64,000 nt of DNA, taken from Flavobacterium sp. (lineage in GTDB: Bacteria; Bacteroidota; Bacteroidia; Flavobacteriales; Flavobacteriaceae). Both the position numbers and the translations under genes were made by a program. Position 1 is the first letter of the stretch. Every line of letters starts with the position of its first letter. Location of the stretch: positions 1 to 64,000 of the forward strand of contig NZ_JAMWYY010000007.1 of the NCBI RefSeq assembly GCF_024305175.1, given 5' to 3'. The notes below the pieces were generated by a model. It was not told where the DNA came from. It made no database searches and saw only the letters and a list, made by a program, of their open reading frames with translations. This document shows positions 8,295-18,037 of the stretch, in pieces.

Positions 8295-9227
8295 TTATAA
8301 ATCTTCCCATGGCCTGTCTTTGCCTTCAAAGTTTTTGGCTTCTATATATATTTTTTTAACCGATGGATACTCCTTTTTAATCTGGTCTTCTAAATGTTGA
8401 ATGGTACCAAATAGTTCTTTTACCGTCATGTCGCCTTTAAATTCCACATCAAGTGCAAGCAATATTTCATTGGGTGCCAAATGCATGGTTAGCGGATAGT
8501 ATAAAGTATGCACTCTGGGCTCGTTATTTACAAGATTATATATACCTTTTACTATTGGCGTGCCGGCGCTCTCGCCTACTAACAGCCCTTTGCTTTCCCT
8601 AACCATAGTTATAGCAACAAATACCAACACCAAGCCTATAAGTATAGATGCTCCTGCATCAAAAACCGGATTCTGAAAATAATGCCCGAGCCATACACCC
8701 AAAAGCGCAATAACCAAACCGGCAATAGCAGCGCTCTCTTCATAGATAACTGCAAAAAGCCCGGGGTCTTTACTCAGGCTTAACTCTTTCCAGAACCCGA
8801 GCTTTCCCCTGCTCTTATTAAATTGCCGAATAGTATAAAAAAGTGATGCACCTTCAAAAACCATAGCAGCAAGCAGCACAATATAGTTCCACATCGGGTC
8901 AGACAATGCTACCGGATGCTGTAAATGGCTTATGCCTTCATAAACAGACATGCCTCCGCCAAGCGAAAATACAAGTATGGCAACAATAAGCGACCAAAAA
9001 TAAATTTCTTTGCCGTGCCCAAAAGGGTGCCCTGCATCTGCGGGCCTTTGGCTTCTTTTCATGCCCAGCAAAAGCAATAAAGAGTTGCCACTGTCAACCG
9101 TACTGTGAATTCCTTCCGAAATCATTGCGCTACTGCCTGTTATAGAAGCCGCTACAAACTTTACAGCAGCAATACACAAATTGGCGCCAAGCGCGCCATA
9201 TATCGCAAATTTTGAGTTTCCTGTCAT
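8295..9227 (-). CDS. Cation diffusion facilitator (CDF) family transporter
   Basis: 310 aa, multi-TM; SSAMISEGIHSTVDSGNSLLLLLG ... AGHPFGHGKEIYFWSLIVAI. Confidence 0.88.
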   Translation of the reverse strand: MTGNSKFAIYGALGANLCIAAVKFVAASITGSSAMISEGIHSTVDSGNSLLLLLGMKRSQRPADAGHPFGHGKEIYFWSLIVAILVFSLGGGMSVYEGISHLQHPVALSDPMWNYIVLLAAMVFEGASLFYTIRQFNKSRGKLGFWKELSLSKDPGLFAVIYEESAAIAGLVIALLGVWLGHYFQNPVFDAGASILIGLVLVFVAITMVRESKGLLVGESAGTPIVKGIYNLVNNEPRVHTLYYPLTMHLAPNEILLALDVEFKGDMTVKELFGTIQHLEDQIKKEYPSVKKIYIEAKNFEGKDRPWEDL

Positions 9228-9239
9228 AACTTTTACTAA

Positions 9240-9270
9240 TAAAAATCCCCAATACTATTGTACCGGGGAA
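9240..9270 (-). terminator. Probable terminator of the 9296-9733 gene
   Basis: TCCCC...GGGGA hairpin with T-rich tail on the minus strand. Confidence 0.5.
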
Positions 9271-9295
9271 GGTTTTTTATCAGGATATTAAAAGT

Positions 9296-9733
9296 TTAAT
9301 ATCTCTCGTTCGTTTCTTCAAAATCATCGTCATCACTTGATATTGACTGGTTTTGGTCTTCATCAAGATCAACATTGTCCTGCAGTATATAATCATCCTG
9401 GTTAAAGGCATCAGAATATTCGCTGTTACCGCCTTCTGCATTCCATTTATCCGCTTTGTTGTTACTGTTGTAACCATCTTCATCAGATAAATGCACAGAG
9501 CCGCTCTCTTTAGTGTACTGCACACCCGGTTGCTCCATAGCAAGATATTTATCGGTATCATCTATATTTTCAGGTGCACGGTCATTAGCGGTTGCATGCA
9601 TGTCGTCATTCAGGTTGTTACTGCCGGCATTGTCATTCCTGTGAAATTCATTTTGCCCGGAAGTATCGCCGTTGCCTTTACTTTGGTCGCGCAGGTTTTC
9701 GTTTTCGGTATTGGTATGTGGTTCTTTTTCCAT
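9296..9733 (-). CDS. Hydrophilic Asn/Asp/Glu-rich, probably intrinsically disordered protein
   Basis: 145-aa ORF MEKEPHTNTENENLRDQSKGNGDTSGQNEFHRND...SISSDDDDFEETNERY; no hydrophobic core segment. Confidence 0.6.
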   Translation of the reverse strand: MEKEPHTNTENENLRDQSKGNGDTSGQNEFHRNDNAGSNNLNDDMHATANDRAPENIDDTDKYLAMEQPGVQYTKESGSVHLSDEDGYNSNNKADKWNAEGGNSEYSDAFNQDDYILQDNVDLDEDQNQSISSDDDDFEETNERY

Positions 9734-9743
9734 AGCATATATT

Positions 9744-9938
9744 TTAAAACAGCAGTATACTGCTTATCTCGTTTAGTTTAAGCAATTTAAGATTTGTTTT
9801 TAAAAGATTCTTAACTAACTGGTTGCAGCTAAGTACTTCGGGCTTTTCAGTTTCTTTCTCCAACTGTGCAGCAGCTCTTTCATAAAGTACTGCATTTACC
9901 GCATTGGCGCTGCTTTCGTGGTTTACTAGTCGTTCCAT
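9744..9938 (-). CDS. Small hypothetical protein (64 aa)
   Basis: MERLVNHESSANAVNAVLYERAAAQLEKETEKPEVLSCNQLVKNLLKTNLKLLKLNEISSILLF; 10 bp upstream of and co-oriented with the 9296-9733 ORF. Confidence 0.5.
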   Translation of the reverse strand: MERLVNHESSANAVNAVLYERAAAQLEKETEKPEVLSCNQLVKNLLKTNLKLLKLNEISSILLF

Positions 9939-10190
9939 AGCAATGAGTGGTTTAGTTACTTGTTTTATGTACTTCTAAATTACAAACTCAAAATGGTATA
10001 CAGTGCTAATTATTCTATAACAGATTATTAAATAATAGCCAAATAAAATGATGGTTGGAAGTCAGGTTGCATCCGCAAAGTCAGGCGGATGTTTTATGCT
10101 ACTAAATGTAGTGAATTTAAGCAGTCATGTCAAGAAGATATGCCAATATTAACGTAAGTATTATATACTCAGTTAAAATAAGGCGAGTAG

Positions 10191-11231
10191 TTACACAAGT
10201 CCGTTTATATTCCACTGTTTTTCAGCAATATAATGTAACTGACCTTGTTTTACAGTGAGAGGGGAATCAAAATTATTGGTATAAAGCGCACCCGTACCCA
10301 GGCCCTGAGGCATAGGATTGTTCTTACTATAGGTAAACTGCGCTATAGCATTAAGGCCGATATTACTTTCGAGCGCCGAAGTTATCCACCAGCCAACATT
10401 GTTTTCTTCGGCTAAGCTTATCCATTTTTCAGAACCGTGAATACCACCCACAAGGCTTGGTTTTAAAATAATGTATTGGGGATTGATTTTTTTAAGCAGC
10501 TCTTTTTTATCCTGCATATTAAAAACACCTATAAGCTCTTCATCCAGAGCAATAGGTACAGGGCTTGTTTTACAGAGATTGGCCATCTGTGTAAACTGCC
10601 CCTGTTTTATGGGCTGTTCTATACTGTGCAGATTGTATTCAGATAATCGTTGCAGTTTTTCAGGAGCTTCTTTGGGAGTAAATGCCCCGTTGGCATCAAC
10701 CCTTATTTCTATCGTTTCAGGGCCAAAATGCTGCCTTATAAAACGGAGCAGGGCCAGCTCTCTCTCAAAATCAATTGCACCAATTTTGAGTTTTATGCAG
10801 TTAAAACCCTGAGCGAGCTTCTCCTCTATCTGCTCTTTCATAAACTGCTCCTCTCCCATCCATACAAGCCCGTTTATGCCAATAGTATTTTTTCCTTCTG
10901 TAAATAACGATGGAAATAAAACAAAAGGCGATGTGCCTTTTACTGACAGAAAAGCTGTTTCCAGACCAAATTGTATTGAAGGAAATTCAGTTAATTCGTT
11001 CAACAGCGTTTCTTCGCCTAAATGTATATTTTCACAAACCCATTTTAGCTTATCTTCATAATCAGGACGGTCATCTATACTGAGCCCTCTCAATATGCCG
11101 CATTCGCCTATACCCTTTTTACCGTTTTCTTCAAGTATAATGAACCAGGTTTCTTTTTGGGTAAGAACGCCCCGCGAAGTTCCGCTAGGGCGTTTAAAAT
11201 TAAGTACATATTTTTTATAAGAAGCTTTCAA
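10191..11231 (-). CDS. menC: o-Succinylbenzoate synthase (enolase superfamily)
   Basis: 346 aa; IKLKIGAIDFERELALLRFIRQ, EIRVDANGAFTPKEAPEKL, IALDEELIG motifs; located in a men cluster. Confidence 0.88.
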   Translation of the reverse strand: MKASYKKYVLNFKRPSGTSRGVLTQKETWFIILEENGKKGIGECGILRGLSIDDRPDYEDKLKWVCENIHLGEETLLNELTEFPSIQFGLETAFLSVKGTSPFVLFPSLFTEGKNTIGINGLVWMGEEQFMKEQIEEKLAQGFNCIKLKIGAIDFERELALLRFIRQHFGPETIEIRVDANGAFTPKEAPEKLQRLSEYNLHSIEQPIKQGQFTQMANLCKTSPVPIALDEELIGVFNMQDKKELLKKINPQYIILKPSLVGGIHGSEKWISLAEENNVGWWITSALESNIGLNAIAQFTYSKNNPMPQGLGTGALYTNNFDSPLTVKQGQLHYIAEKQWNINGLV

Positions 11232-11235
11232 AATA

Positions 11236-11913
11236 TTATAATTCTAAAGATGAGCCTATCTCTAAAAGCATAAGGTCTTTATTTTTATCGTAGAATTTTC
11301 GTTTGGCTTCCTCATGGTTTATCTTAATATAGCCGAAGGTATCATAGTGATAGCCAAGTATTTTGTCGCACTCTAAAAAGTCAGAAGCTATAATGGCATC
11401 CTCCACATCCATAGTAAAGTTGCTGCCTATCGGCAATATGGCAAGATCAAGCTTTGTCCTGAGCGGTATAAGCTTCATATCATAGGTAAGTGCGGTATCT
11501 CCGGCAATGTATATGTTTTTATGCTCTCCCTCAATCACAAAACCTCCCTGGTTACCGCCATAGGTACCATCAGGAAACGAGCTTGAGTGGATAGCATTTA
11601 CATACTTTACTTTACCAAAGTCAAAGTTCCAGCTTCCGCCGTGGTTCATAGGATGAGCCTTAAAACCTTTCTTTTCATAATAGCCTGCAATCTCGGCATT
11701 AGAAACAATTACAGCACCTGTATTTTTAGCAATGGCATCCACGTCAAGTATATGATCGCCGTGCGCATGGGTAATCAGGATGTAATCTGCCTCAAGTTCA
11801 TTTATATCAATGTCTTTAGCAAGTTCATTCGCTGAAATATAGGGGTCAACAATAATTTTTTTGCCTCCCACTTCAATCCCGAGGCTGGCGTGTCCGTAGT
11901 ATGTTATTTTCAT
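11236..11913 (-). CDS. Metal-dependent hydrolase, metallo-beta-lactamase fold (UPF0173-like)
   Basis: 225 aa; MKITYYGHASLGIEVGGKKIIVDPYIS, THAHGDHILD (HxHxDH), YIAGDTALTYDMKLI. Confidence 0.88.
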   Translation of the reverse strand: MKITYYGHASLGIEVGGKKIIVDPYISANELAKDIDINELEADYILITHAHGDHILDVDAIAKNTGAVIVSNAEIAGYYEKKGFKAHPMNHGGSWNFDFGKVKYVNAIHSSSFPDGTYGGNQGGFVIEGEHKNIYIAGDTALTYDMKLIPLRTKLDLAILPIGSNFTMDVEDAIIASDFLECDKILGYHYDTFGYIKINHEEAKRKFYDKNKDLMLLEIGSSLEL

Positions 11914-11937
11914 AATTTATTATTTTGGGTTTGGTTA

Positions 11938-12837
11938 TTATAATTGCAATGCTATACACAATAATACTGAAAGCAAGAAAGTGCTTAACGCTACTTTTTT
12001 AAGTTCGGGGTCCAGCGCTTTTGGTATATTGTTTCTGGCTACGGTTTTTATATGCAGCAAAAATGGCACATATGCCGCCAAAAACAGGTACTGTACCGGC
12101 TTAAAGCCATACAATATAGCGAATGTTAGCGTTAAAACCAATGCAGTAACTATTATAAAATAATGATAAAGTTTTGCCTTTGCAGGTCCCATTTTTACTA
12201 CCAGCGTATTTTTTCCTGACATTGCATCTGAGACCTGGTCGCGCATGTTATTAAGGTTTAGTACGGCAACACTAAGCAGCCCTATGGCAATGGCAGGCAG
12301 TACTATCAAACTGTCTATCTGTTTTGTAAAGAGGAAATAGCAACCCAATACGCTCACCAGCCCGAAAAAAATAAACACAAATACATCCCCCAGCCCCCTG
12401 TAACCATAAGCGCTGGTGCCTACAGTATACTTTATGGCCGATGCTATTGCCGCAAGCCCTAAAAAGAAAAAGAAAAAGGAACTTGCAAAGTCGTCTTTGC
12501 CAAATGCGAGGTATATAAGCGTTATTGCCGAAGCAAGTGTGAGCAATGAGGTTATAATAATGCCTCTTTTCATGGCTGCTACTGTTATGGCGCCACTTTG
12601 TATGGCACGTTGCGGGCCTATGCGGTGCTCATTGTCAGTGCCTTTAATACCATCGCCGTAATCATTTGCAAAGTTAGAGAGTACCTGTAGCCCCAGTGTG
12701 GTAATAAGTGCAAATGATAATATTCGCCAACTAACAAAGCCCTGAGAAAAAGCATAGAAACTGCCTACCAGTATTCCTGAAACCGATAGAGGCAGTGTCC
12801 TTAAACGCGCGGCTTCAAGCCATGCTTTTGCATTCAT
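11938..12837 (-). CDS. menA: 1,4-Dihydroxy-2-naphthoate polyprenyltransferase (UbiA family)
   Basis: 299 aa; SNFANDYGDGIKGTDNEHRIGPQRAIQSG and LNLNNMRDQVSDAMSGKNTLVVKMG motifs. Confidence 0.93.
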   Translation of the reverse strand: MNAKAWLEAARLRTLPLSVSGILVGSFYAFSQGFVSWRILSFALITTLGLQVLSNFANDYGDGIKGTDNEHRIGPQRAIQSGAITVAAMKRGIIITSLLTLASAITLIYLAFGKDDFASSFFFFFLGLAAIASAIKYTVGTSAYGYRGLGDVFVFIFFGLVSVLGCYFLFTKQIDSLIVLPAIAIGLLSVAVLNLNNMRDQVSDAMSGKNTLVVKMGPAKAKLYHYFIIVTALVLTLTFAILYGFKPVQYLFLAAYVPFLLHIKTVARNNIPKALDPELKKVALSTFLLSVLLCIALQL

Positions 12838-12865
12838 TTATATGATGTTTTTAATTTAATGCCTG

Positions 12866-14368
12866 TTACATCCAGTTTTTATCTGTGGCTTCTACACTAT
12901 ACAGCCAATAGTTGGCAAGCTCCTTAAGACGTGTGTAATCGGCTACGGTAAAAGAAAGATTTCCGCCTGCTGTATATAATTTTATCGCCCCTAGATTGGC
13001 CTTTTTTTGCCAAAAGTACTGTGTTAGCCGTACTGCCTGTATTTTATGCGGCGCAAGGAACTCATTGTCTATATCCCAGGCCCCGCTTTGTTTAATTATA
13101 AAATCTTTGGTACTGTACAGCCTGCTGTTCCTGTAGCCGAAATATATCATGCTGATAATAAAAGTAAGATACAACGGCAGAAATATCATATATTCAAATA
13201 ATTCGTTGTAAAACCATATTGCGCAAACAAAATATAGTGCGAGCGGTATAATAATAAACCTGACTGTATTTAATATAATTTTCCTGATATTCGGTTTTAG
13301 CCCTTCTCCCTTTTGGGGTATCTGCCCAAGCAGAAATGTTAAAAGCTCATTCTTCTCAACTTCGCTGCATCCGGGAATTTCTATTGCTTCCTGTTGCTGT
13401 TCTTTAGAATCATCGTTATTAGATGCCTGGCTTATCCTGACATCCTGTATGTCCATTTTTTTCTGAAAATAATTGCGCCTCAAAGCAACTATCTGTACTT
13501 TTTCAGGTCTTATTATCGTGTTCTTGGTATTCAGCAATCCGTATGACAACAGCAGGGATTTGTTTTGCAGAGTAATAGTATAGCCAAAGTACTTCAAGAT
13601 GGTTCTAGAAAGATTTACCAAAAGTGTGAGCACTAAAATGGCAATAGCAATAAATGCGGCAAACTTTAGCAGTACTTCACCATTCACATATTTATCAAGC
13701 GGGTCGTTTTCATAACCTTCGCCTTCAAAATAATCTTCTATGTTCTGGTAAACAGTAATTACAAATGCAAACAACAGCGCAAAGCTACGGGCATAGTTAC
13801 TGGTTATGCCTGTTTTAAGCAGGCTTGCAAAACTTATACTGATAAACGGGTAAGCTTTATCTGTATGGCTGCTATCTTGTACATTGCCATCTTCCAGGAT
13901 CTTTTTCTCAGAATCTAATAAACGTTGTTTAAGGGAGAGTGCCAAATCGTGTGTTATGGCTTTAATAGTTACTTCCTTTTTGCTGCTCCCGGCAGTATCT
14001 ACCTCAAGCGAATGAACACCTATAAATTTTTGTATTAAAGACTGGTTGATGTTTACCTGCTGTATCTTATCAAGTGGTATGGCAATACGGCTTTTGTTTA
14101 ATATACCTTTCCTTATAACAAACTCCTCATTCTCCTCATCAAGAAAAAAAGTAAAATTGTAAAATTTTAAATAAGCAATTATAGCCGTTAAAATAAGTGC
14201 CGAGCCAATAACAATTATTACATACAGGCGGTTCATCTGGTTAATGCGAAACGCCCACACCAGCAAAAACGGCCATAATGATCTTAAGGTACTTTGCAGT
14301 GTGTCGCCAAACATTACAATAAGCCCTACAAGCGACTGCCGCTGCGGGCTGCTGAAATCACTCTTCAT
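12866..14368 (-). CDS. PH domain-containing membrane protein (bPH2/YdbT-like)
   Basis: 500 aa with repeated TM pairs and bPH2-like segments (RKGILNKSRIAIPLDKIQQVNINQSLIQKFIGVHSLEVDTAG; NEFLAPHKIQAVRLTQYFWQKKANLGAIKLYTAGG). Confidence 0.8.
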   Translation of the reverse strand: MKSDFSSPQRQSLVGLIVMFGDTLQSTLRSLWPFLLVWAFRINQMNRLYVIIVIGSALILTAIIAYLKFYNFTFFLDEENEEFVIRKGILNKSRIAIPLDKIQQVNINQSLIQKFIGVHSLEVDTAGSSKKEVTIKAITHDLALSLKQRLLDSEKKILEDGNVQDSSHTDKAYPFISISFASLLKTGITSNYARSFALLFAFVITVYQNIEDYFEGEGYENDPLDKYVNGEVLLKFAAFIAIAILVLTLLVNLSRTILKYFGYTITLQNKSLLLSYGLLNTKNTIIRPEKVQIVALRRNYFQKKMDIQDVRISQASNNDDSKEQQQEAIEIPGCSEVEKNELLTFLLGQIPQKGEGLKPNIRKIILNTVRFIIIPLALYFVCAIWFYNELFEYMIFLPLYLTFIISMIYFGYRNSRLYSTKDFIIKQSGAWDIDNEFLAPHKIQAVRLTQYFWQKKANLGAIKLYTAGGNLSFTVADYTRLKELANYWLYSVEATDKNWM

Positions 14369-14891
14369 GCTGCTCTTGTATGTTTAAAACCTTACCCATT
14401 AAAAGTTGTTTTATACTTTCTGCATGCTCTTTATCAAGTCCCGGTATCTTAACATCGCTGCTGTCTCCGCCGGCAGTAAAAATCTCTACCCGTGCAAGGC
14501 CAAGCCTGCGTGACAGCCACCCTTCATGCAGCGCTACGTGCTGAACACGGTTGTATGGCACAATAACAGTGCTTATGGCTATAGCGCCACTGCGGTATAT
14601 AACATCGTGCGTGCGATAGGCAAAGCCTTTATTCTTAAAACTGATACGTGAAATGAATAACGAAAACAGCAACAATACTATATACAGCACCAATGCTATA
14701 TACCAGTATGCCTGAGTAGTGCCCTCTACAAAATAGAGAGCACAACCGGCTACTATACCGGCAATGAGATAGCGGACAGCTATATTAAATAGTATCACCT
14801 TGTAGTAGGAAGATTGTAGCGGATTGAGCTTCACTTCTTCAAAGCGTGGCAAGGATGCTGTATCTATAGGTTCGTTTATAAAATTATCCAT
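14358..14891 (-). CDS. PH domain-containing membrane protein (bPH2/YdbS-like)
   Basis: 177 aa; two TM segments then YRSGAIAISTVIVPYNRVQHVALHEGWLSRRLGLARVEIFTAGG; overlaps the downstream YdbT-like gene. Confidence 0.82.
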   Translation of the reverse strand: MDNFINEPIDTASLPRFEEVKLNPLQSSYYKVILFNIAVRYLIAGIVAGCALYFVEGTTQAYWYIALVLYIVLLLFSLFISRISFKNKGFAYRTHDVIYRSGAIAISTVIVPYNRVQHVALHEGWLSRRLGLARVEIFTAGGDSSDVKIPGLDKEHAESIKQLLMGKVLNIQEQHEE

Positions 14892-14909
14892 ATATAGTTT
14901 TACAAATGG

Positions 14910-15752
14910 TTATGGTATCCATTTGATATCCCTGAAGTTAGGCTTCCTTTTTTCAAGAAAAGCATCACGCCCTTCTTTAGCTTCTTCTGTCATATAAGTA
15001 AGCCTTGTGGCCTCACCCGCAAATACCTGCTGGCCTACCATACCATCATCGGTAAGGTTAAAGGCAAACTTAAGCATCTTTATTGCCGTTGGCGATTTAC
15101 CTAATATTTCCTGTGCCCATTCATAAGCAGTACTTTCAAGTTCGGCATGCGGTATAACAGCATTAACCATACCCATTTCATATGCTTCCTGTGCTGAATA
15201 GTTCCTTCCTAAAAAGAATATTTCACGGGCACGCTTCTGCCCTACCATCTTGGCAAGGTATGCCGAGCCATAGCCACCATCAAAACTGGTTACATCGGCA
15301 TCAGTCTGTTTAAATATAGCATGTTCTTTACTGGCAAGGGTAAGGTCGCACACCACGTGAAGGCTGTGCCCGCCACCTACAGCCCAGCCCGGAACAACTG
15401 CAATAACTACTTTGGGCATGAAACGTATAAGCCGCTGCACCTCAAGTATGTTGAGCCTGTGCATACCGTCATCGCCCACATATCCCTGATGCCCGCGGGC
15501 TTTCTGGTCGCCGCCGCTGCAAAACGAATAAACCCCGTCTTTAGAAGAAGGCCCTTCGGCAGATAACAGCACCACCCCGATAGAGGTATCTTCGCGTGCA
15601 TCTAAAAAAGCTTCAAAAAGCTCGCTTGTTGTTTTGGGCCTGAAGGCATTACGCACATCCGGCCTGTTAAAGGCTATACGGGCAACACCATCACATTTTT
15701 TATAGGTAATATCTTCAAATTCCTTTACGGTTTTCCAATTTATTTCGCTCAT
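14910..15752 (-). CDS. menB: 1,4-Dihydroxy-2-naphthoyl-CoA synthase
   Basis: 280 aa; crotonase fold: IAFNRPDVRNAFRPKTTSELFEAF, CSGGDQKARGHQGY, VPGWAVGGGHSLHVVCDLTLAS, SFDGGYGSAYLAKMVGQKRAREIFFLGRNY. Confidence 0.95.
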   Translation of the reverse strand: MSEINWKTVKEFEDITYKKCDGVARIAFNRPDVRNAFRPKTTSELFEAFLDAREDTSIGVVLLSAEGPSSKDGVYSFCSGGDQKARGHQGYVGDDGMHRLNILEVQRLIRFMPKVVIAVVPGWAVGGGHSLHVVCDLTLASKEHAIFKQTDADVTSFDGGYGSAYLAKMVGQKRAREIFFLGRNYSAQEAYEMGMVNAVIPHAELESTAYEWAQEILGKSPTAIKMLKFAFNLTDDGMVGQQVFAGEATRLTYMTEEAKEGRDAFLEKRKPNFRDIKWIP

Positions 15753-15967
15753 CGGTGTGTATTATTTTACTGTAAAAATAAGCCATTTTTCGCATTTGCC
15801 CAATCAAAATAAATGCAGTGTGGCGGTTATGGTAATAAAACGCTTTTAGTCAAAAACTTAAGCGGTTTAAGTTACAAAATGCAGAAGTATTTAAATGTTA
15901 ACGCTTATTTTTTTATACAAAAAATATTTTCGGATGTTTATATTTGCTTTTTATGCATATTTGAAAG

Positions 15968-17164
15968 ATGAAGTTTTTTAAATTCCCTATATATATACTC
16001 TTGATGTTGCTCACCTTTTCCTGCAAACCGGATAAGGAGCTGCTTGCAGAACACAAACCCGAAATAAAAACAAAAGATACCGCGCTGGTTATACACCCGC
16101 TCGATATTAAACTGAACAGGCTCTCGCCCGGATACAAAAGCCTGAAAGCCCTGCACATTGATGATTTTTACAAAAAGAACTGGACTAAGAACGACCTTAG
16201 CGGTGGTTTTTTAGTGGCAAAGAACGGACAGGTTATTTATGAAAAATACGGAGGCCTTGCCAACAGGGCAAATAAAGAAAAGATAACAGCACACACACCG
16301 CTGCATATTGCTTCTGTAAGCAAGGTATTAACAGCTGCGGTAGTGCTTAAGCTAATTGATTTCGGAAAGCTGGAGCTGGACCAGAAGGTTAATACTGTAC
16401 TACCCGAATTTCCGTATGAGGATATAACTATTAAAATGCTGCTTAACCACCGTAGCGGGCTGCCCAATTACGCCTATTTTTGTGATGACAGGGCTATCTG
16501 GGACCGCAGTATGCTAACCAATCAGGATATACTCGATTTGCTTGCTCAGCACAAACTAGGGCTGTATTTTAAACCGGATAAAAAATTTGGCTACTGCAAT
16601 ACCAACTATGCCATGCTGGCGCTTGTAATAGAAAAACTGACACACATGAGCTATGCCAGTGCCATGCAGAAAATATTGTTCGAGCCACTTGGCATGGAAG
16701 ATACGTATGTGTTTGATTATAAACTACATAAAGATTCTGCAAGCCTTTCTTATAAAGGGAACAATGTATTGTATGGATTTGATTTTCTTGATAATGTATA
16801 TGGCGATAAAAACATCTATTCTACCCCGCGCGACCTGCTTAAGTTTGACCTTGCCACCTACTCTGATACTTTTTTGAACCCTGATTTGGTTAAACAGGTA
16901 TTTAAAGGCTACAGCTATGAAAGCAAAGGAATTAAAAACTATGGCCTGGGCATACGGCTGAATGAATGGAAAACAGGAGAAAAGATGTTTTACCACAACG
17001 GATGGTGGCACGGCAATACATCATCTTATGTAACACTGAAAAAAGATACTGTAGCACTTATTGCGCTTAGCAACAAATTTTCATACAAGCCTTACCGCAT
17101 TTATAAACTGGCTACGGAGTTTGGTAATTATCCCATTAAAGGCGATAAAGAGGAATCAGAATAA
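15968..17164 (+). CDS. Serine hydrolase (beta-lactamase/penicillin-binding-protein-like), predicted lipoprotein
   Basis: 398 aa; lipobox LLMLLTFSC; HIASVSKVLTAAVVLKL (SxxK), YCNTNYAML (YxN). Confidence 0.88.
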   Translation: MKFFKFPIYILLMLLTFSCKPDKELLAEHKPEIKTKDTALVIHPLDIKLNRLSPGYKSLKALHIDDFYKKNWTKNDLSGGFLVAKNGQVIYEKYGGLANRANKEKITAHTPLHIASVSKVLTAAVVLKLIDFGKLELDQKVNTVLPEFPYEDITIKMLLNHRSGLPNYAYFCDDRAIWDRSMLTNQDILDLLAQHKLGLYFKPDKKFGYCNTNYAMLALVIEKLTHMSYASAMQKILFEPLGMEDTYVFDYKLHKDSASLSYKGNNVLYGFDFLDNVYGDKNIYSTPRDLLKFDLATYSDTFLNPDLVKQVFKGYSYESKGIKNYGLGIRLNEWKTGEKMFYHNGWWHGNTSSYVTLKKDTVALIALSNKFSYKPYRIYKLATEFGNYPIKGDKEESE

Positions 17165-17183
17165 GTAATTGATTAAAGATTAG

Positions 17184-18014
17184 TTAATCTATCAAATAAA
17201 TACCATCTTCTTTAATATCGATAAGCCTTTGTTTATATAAGCTACCGATTGCTTTTTTGAAAGCTTTTTTGCTCATTTGCAGTACAGTCTTTATATCTTC
17301 GGGGTGGCTGTCGTCATTAAGCCTTAAAAAGCCGCGGCTGGCATTAAGTTCGGCAAGTATTCTCTCGGCATTAGGTTCAATCCCTTCTACACCAGATTTT
17401 TGCAGGCTTACATCTATCTTATTATCAGGCCTTATGGTTTTAATAAAGCCTTTCATTTTTTCGCCGGGCCTCAGGTCATGATATACTTCATCTTTATAAA
17501 CCAGCCCTTTGTGCCTGCCGTTTATAATTACATTAATACCCATATCAGTTATATGCGAAATCGTAAGATTTACCTCTTCGCCTTCGGCTACTGTCAGTTC
17601 TTCGTTATCAAGAAAACGCCCTATCTTGCTGCTGCCGGCAAGCCTGCCGCTCTGCTCATCATAATACATATGTACCATATAGCGCTTGCCCTGCTCCATT
17701 GGTTTTGCCTGTTCCCTGAAAGGGACAAACAAATCTTTTTCGAGCCCCATGTCTAAAAAAGCACCAAATTTATTGGTGTGGTTAACCCTTAAAAAAGCAA
17801 AGTCGTTGAGTATGATATACGGCTCCAGGGTGGTTGCCACAGGCCTTTCTTCCTGGTCGAGATATACAAAAACAGTAAGTATATCGCCTATTTTGTAGTT
17901 TTTTGGCACATATTTTTTAGGCAGCAGTATATCGGTATTGCCATCTGTTAAAAATAAGCCGACCGAAGTTTCCCTTGCAATAGTAAGGGCATTATATTTT
18001 CCTGTTTCTATCAT
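17184..18014 (-). CDS. S1-domain RNA-binding protein, CvfB/YitL-like
   Basis: 276 aa; LFLTDGNTDILLPKKYVPKNYKIGDILTVFVYLDQEERPVATT ... FGAFLDMGLEKDLFVPFREQ; C-terminal winged-helix-like region. Confidence 0.85.
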   Translation of the reverse strand: MIETGKYNALTIARETSVGLFLTDGNTDILLPKKYVPKNYKIGDILTVFVYLDQEERPVATTLEPYIILNDFAFLRVNHTNKFGAFLDMGLEKDLFVPFREQAKPMEQGKRYMVHMYYDEQSGRLAGSSKIGRFLDNEELTVAEGEEVNLTISHITDMGINVIINGRHKGLVYKDEVYHDLRPGEKMKGFIKTIRPDNKIDVSLQKSGVEGIEPNAERILAELNASRGFLRLNDDSHPEDIKTVLQMSKKAFKKAIGSLYKQRLIDIKEDGIYLID

Positions 18015-18037
18015 TTTGCAAAGGTAACAAAGAAACG

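Noticed and set aside
9280-9561. 93-aa minus-strand ORF overlapping the disordered-protein gene
   Set aside because: Alternate frame of 9296-9733; no better start context or domain.
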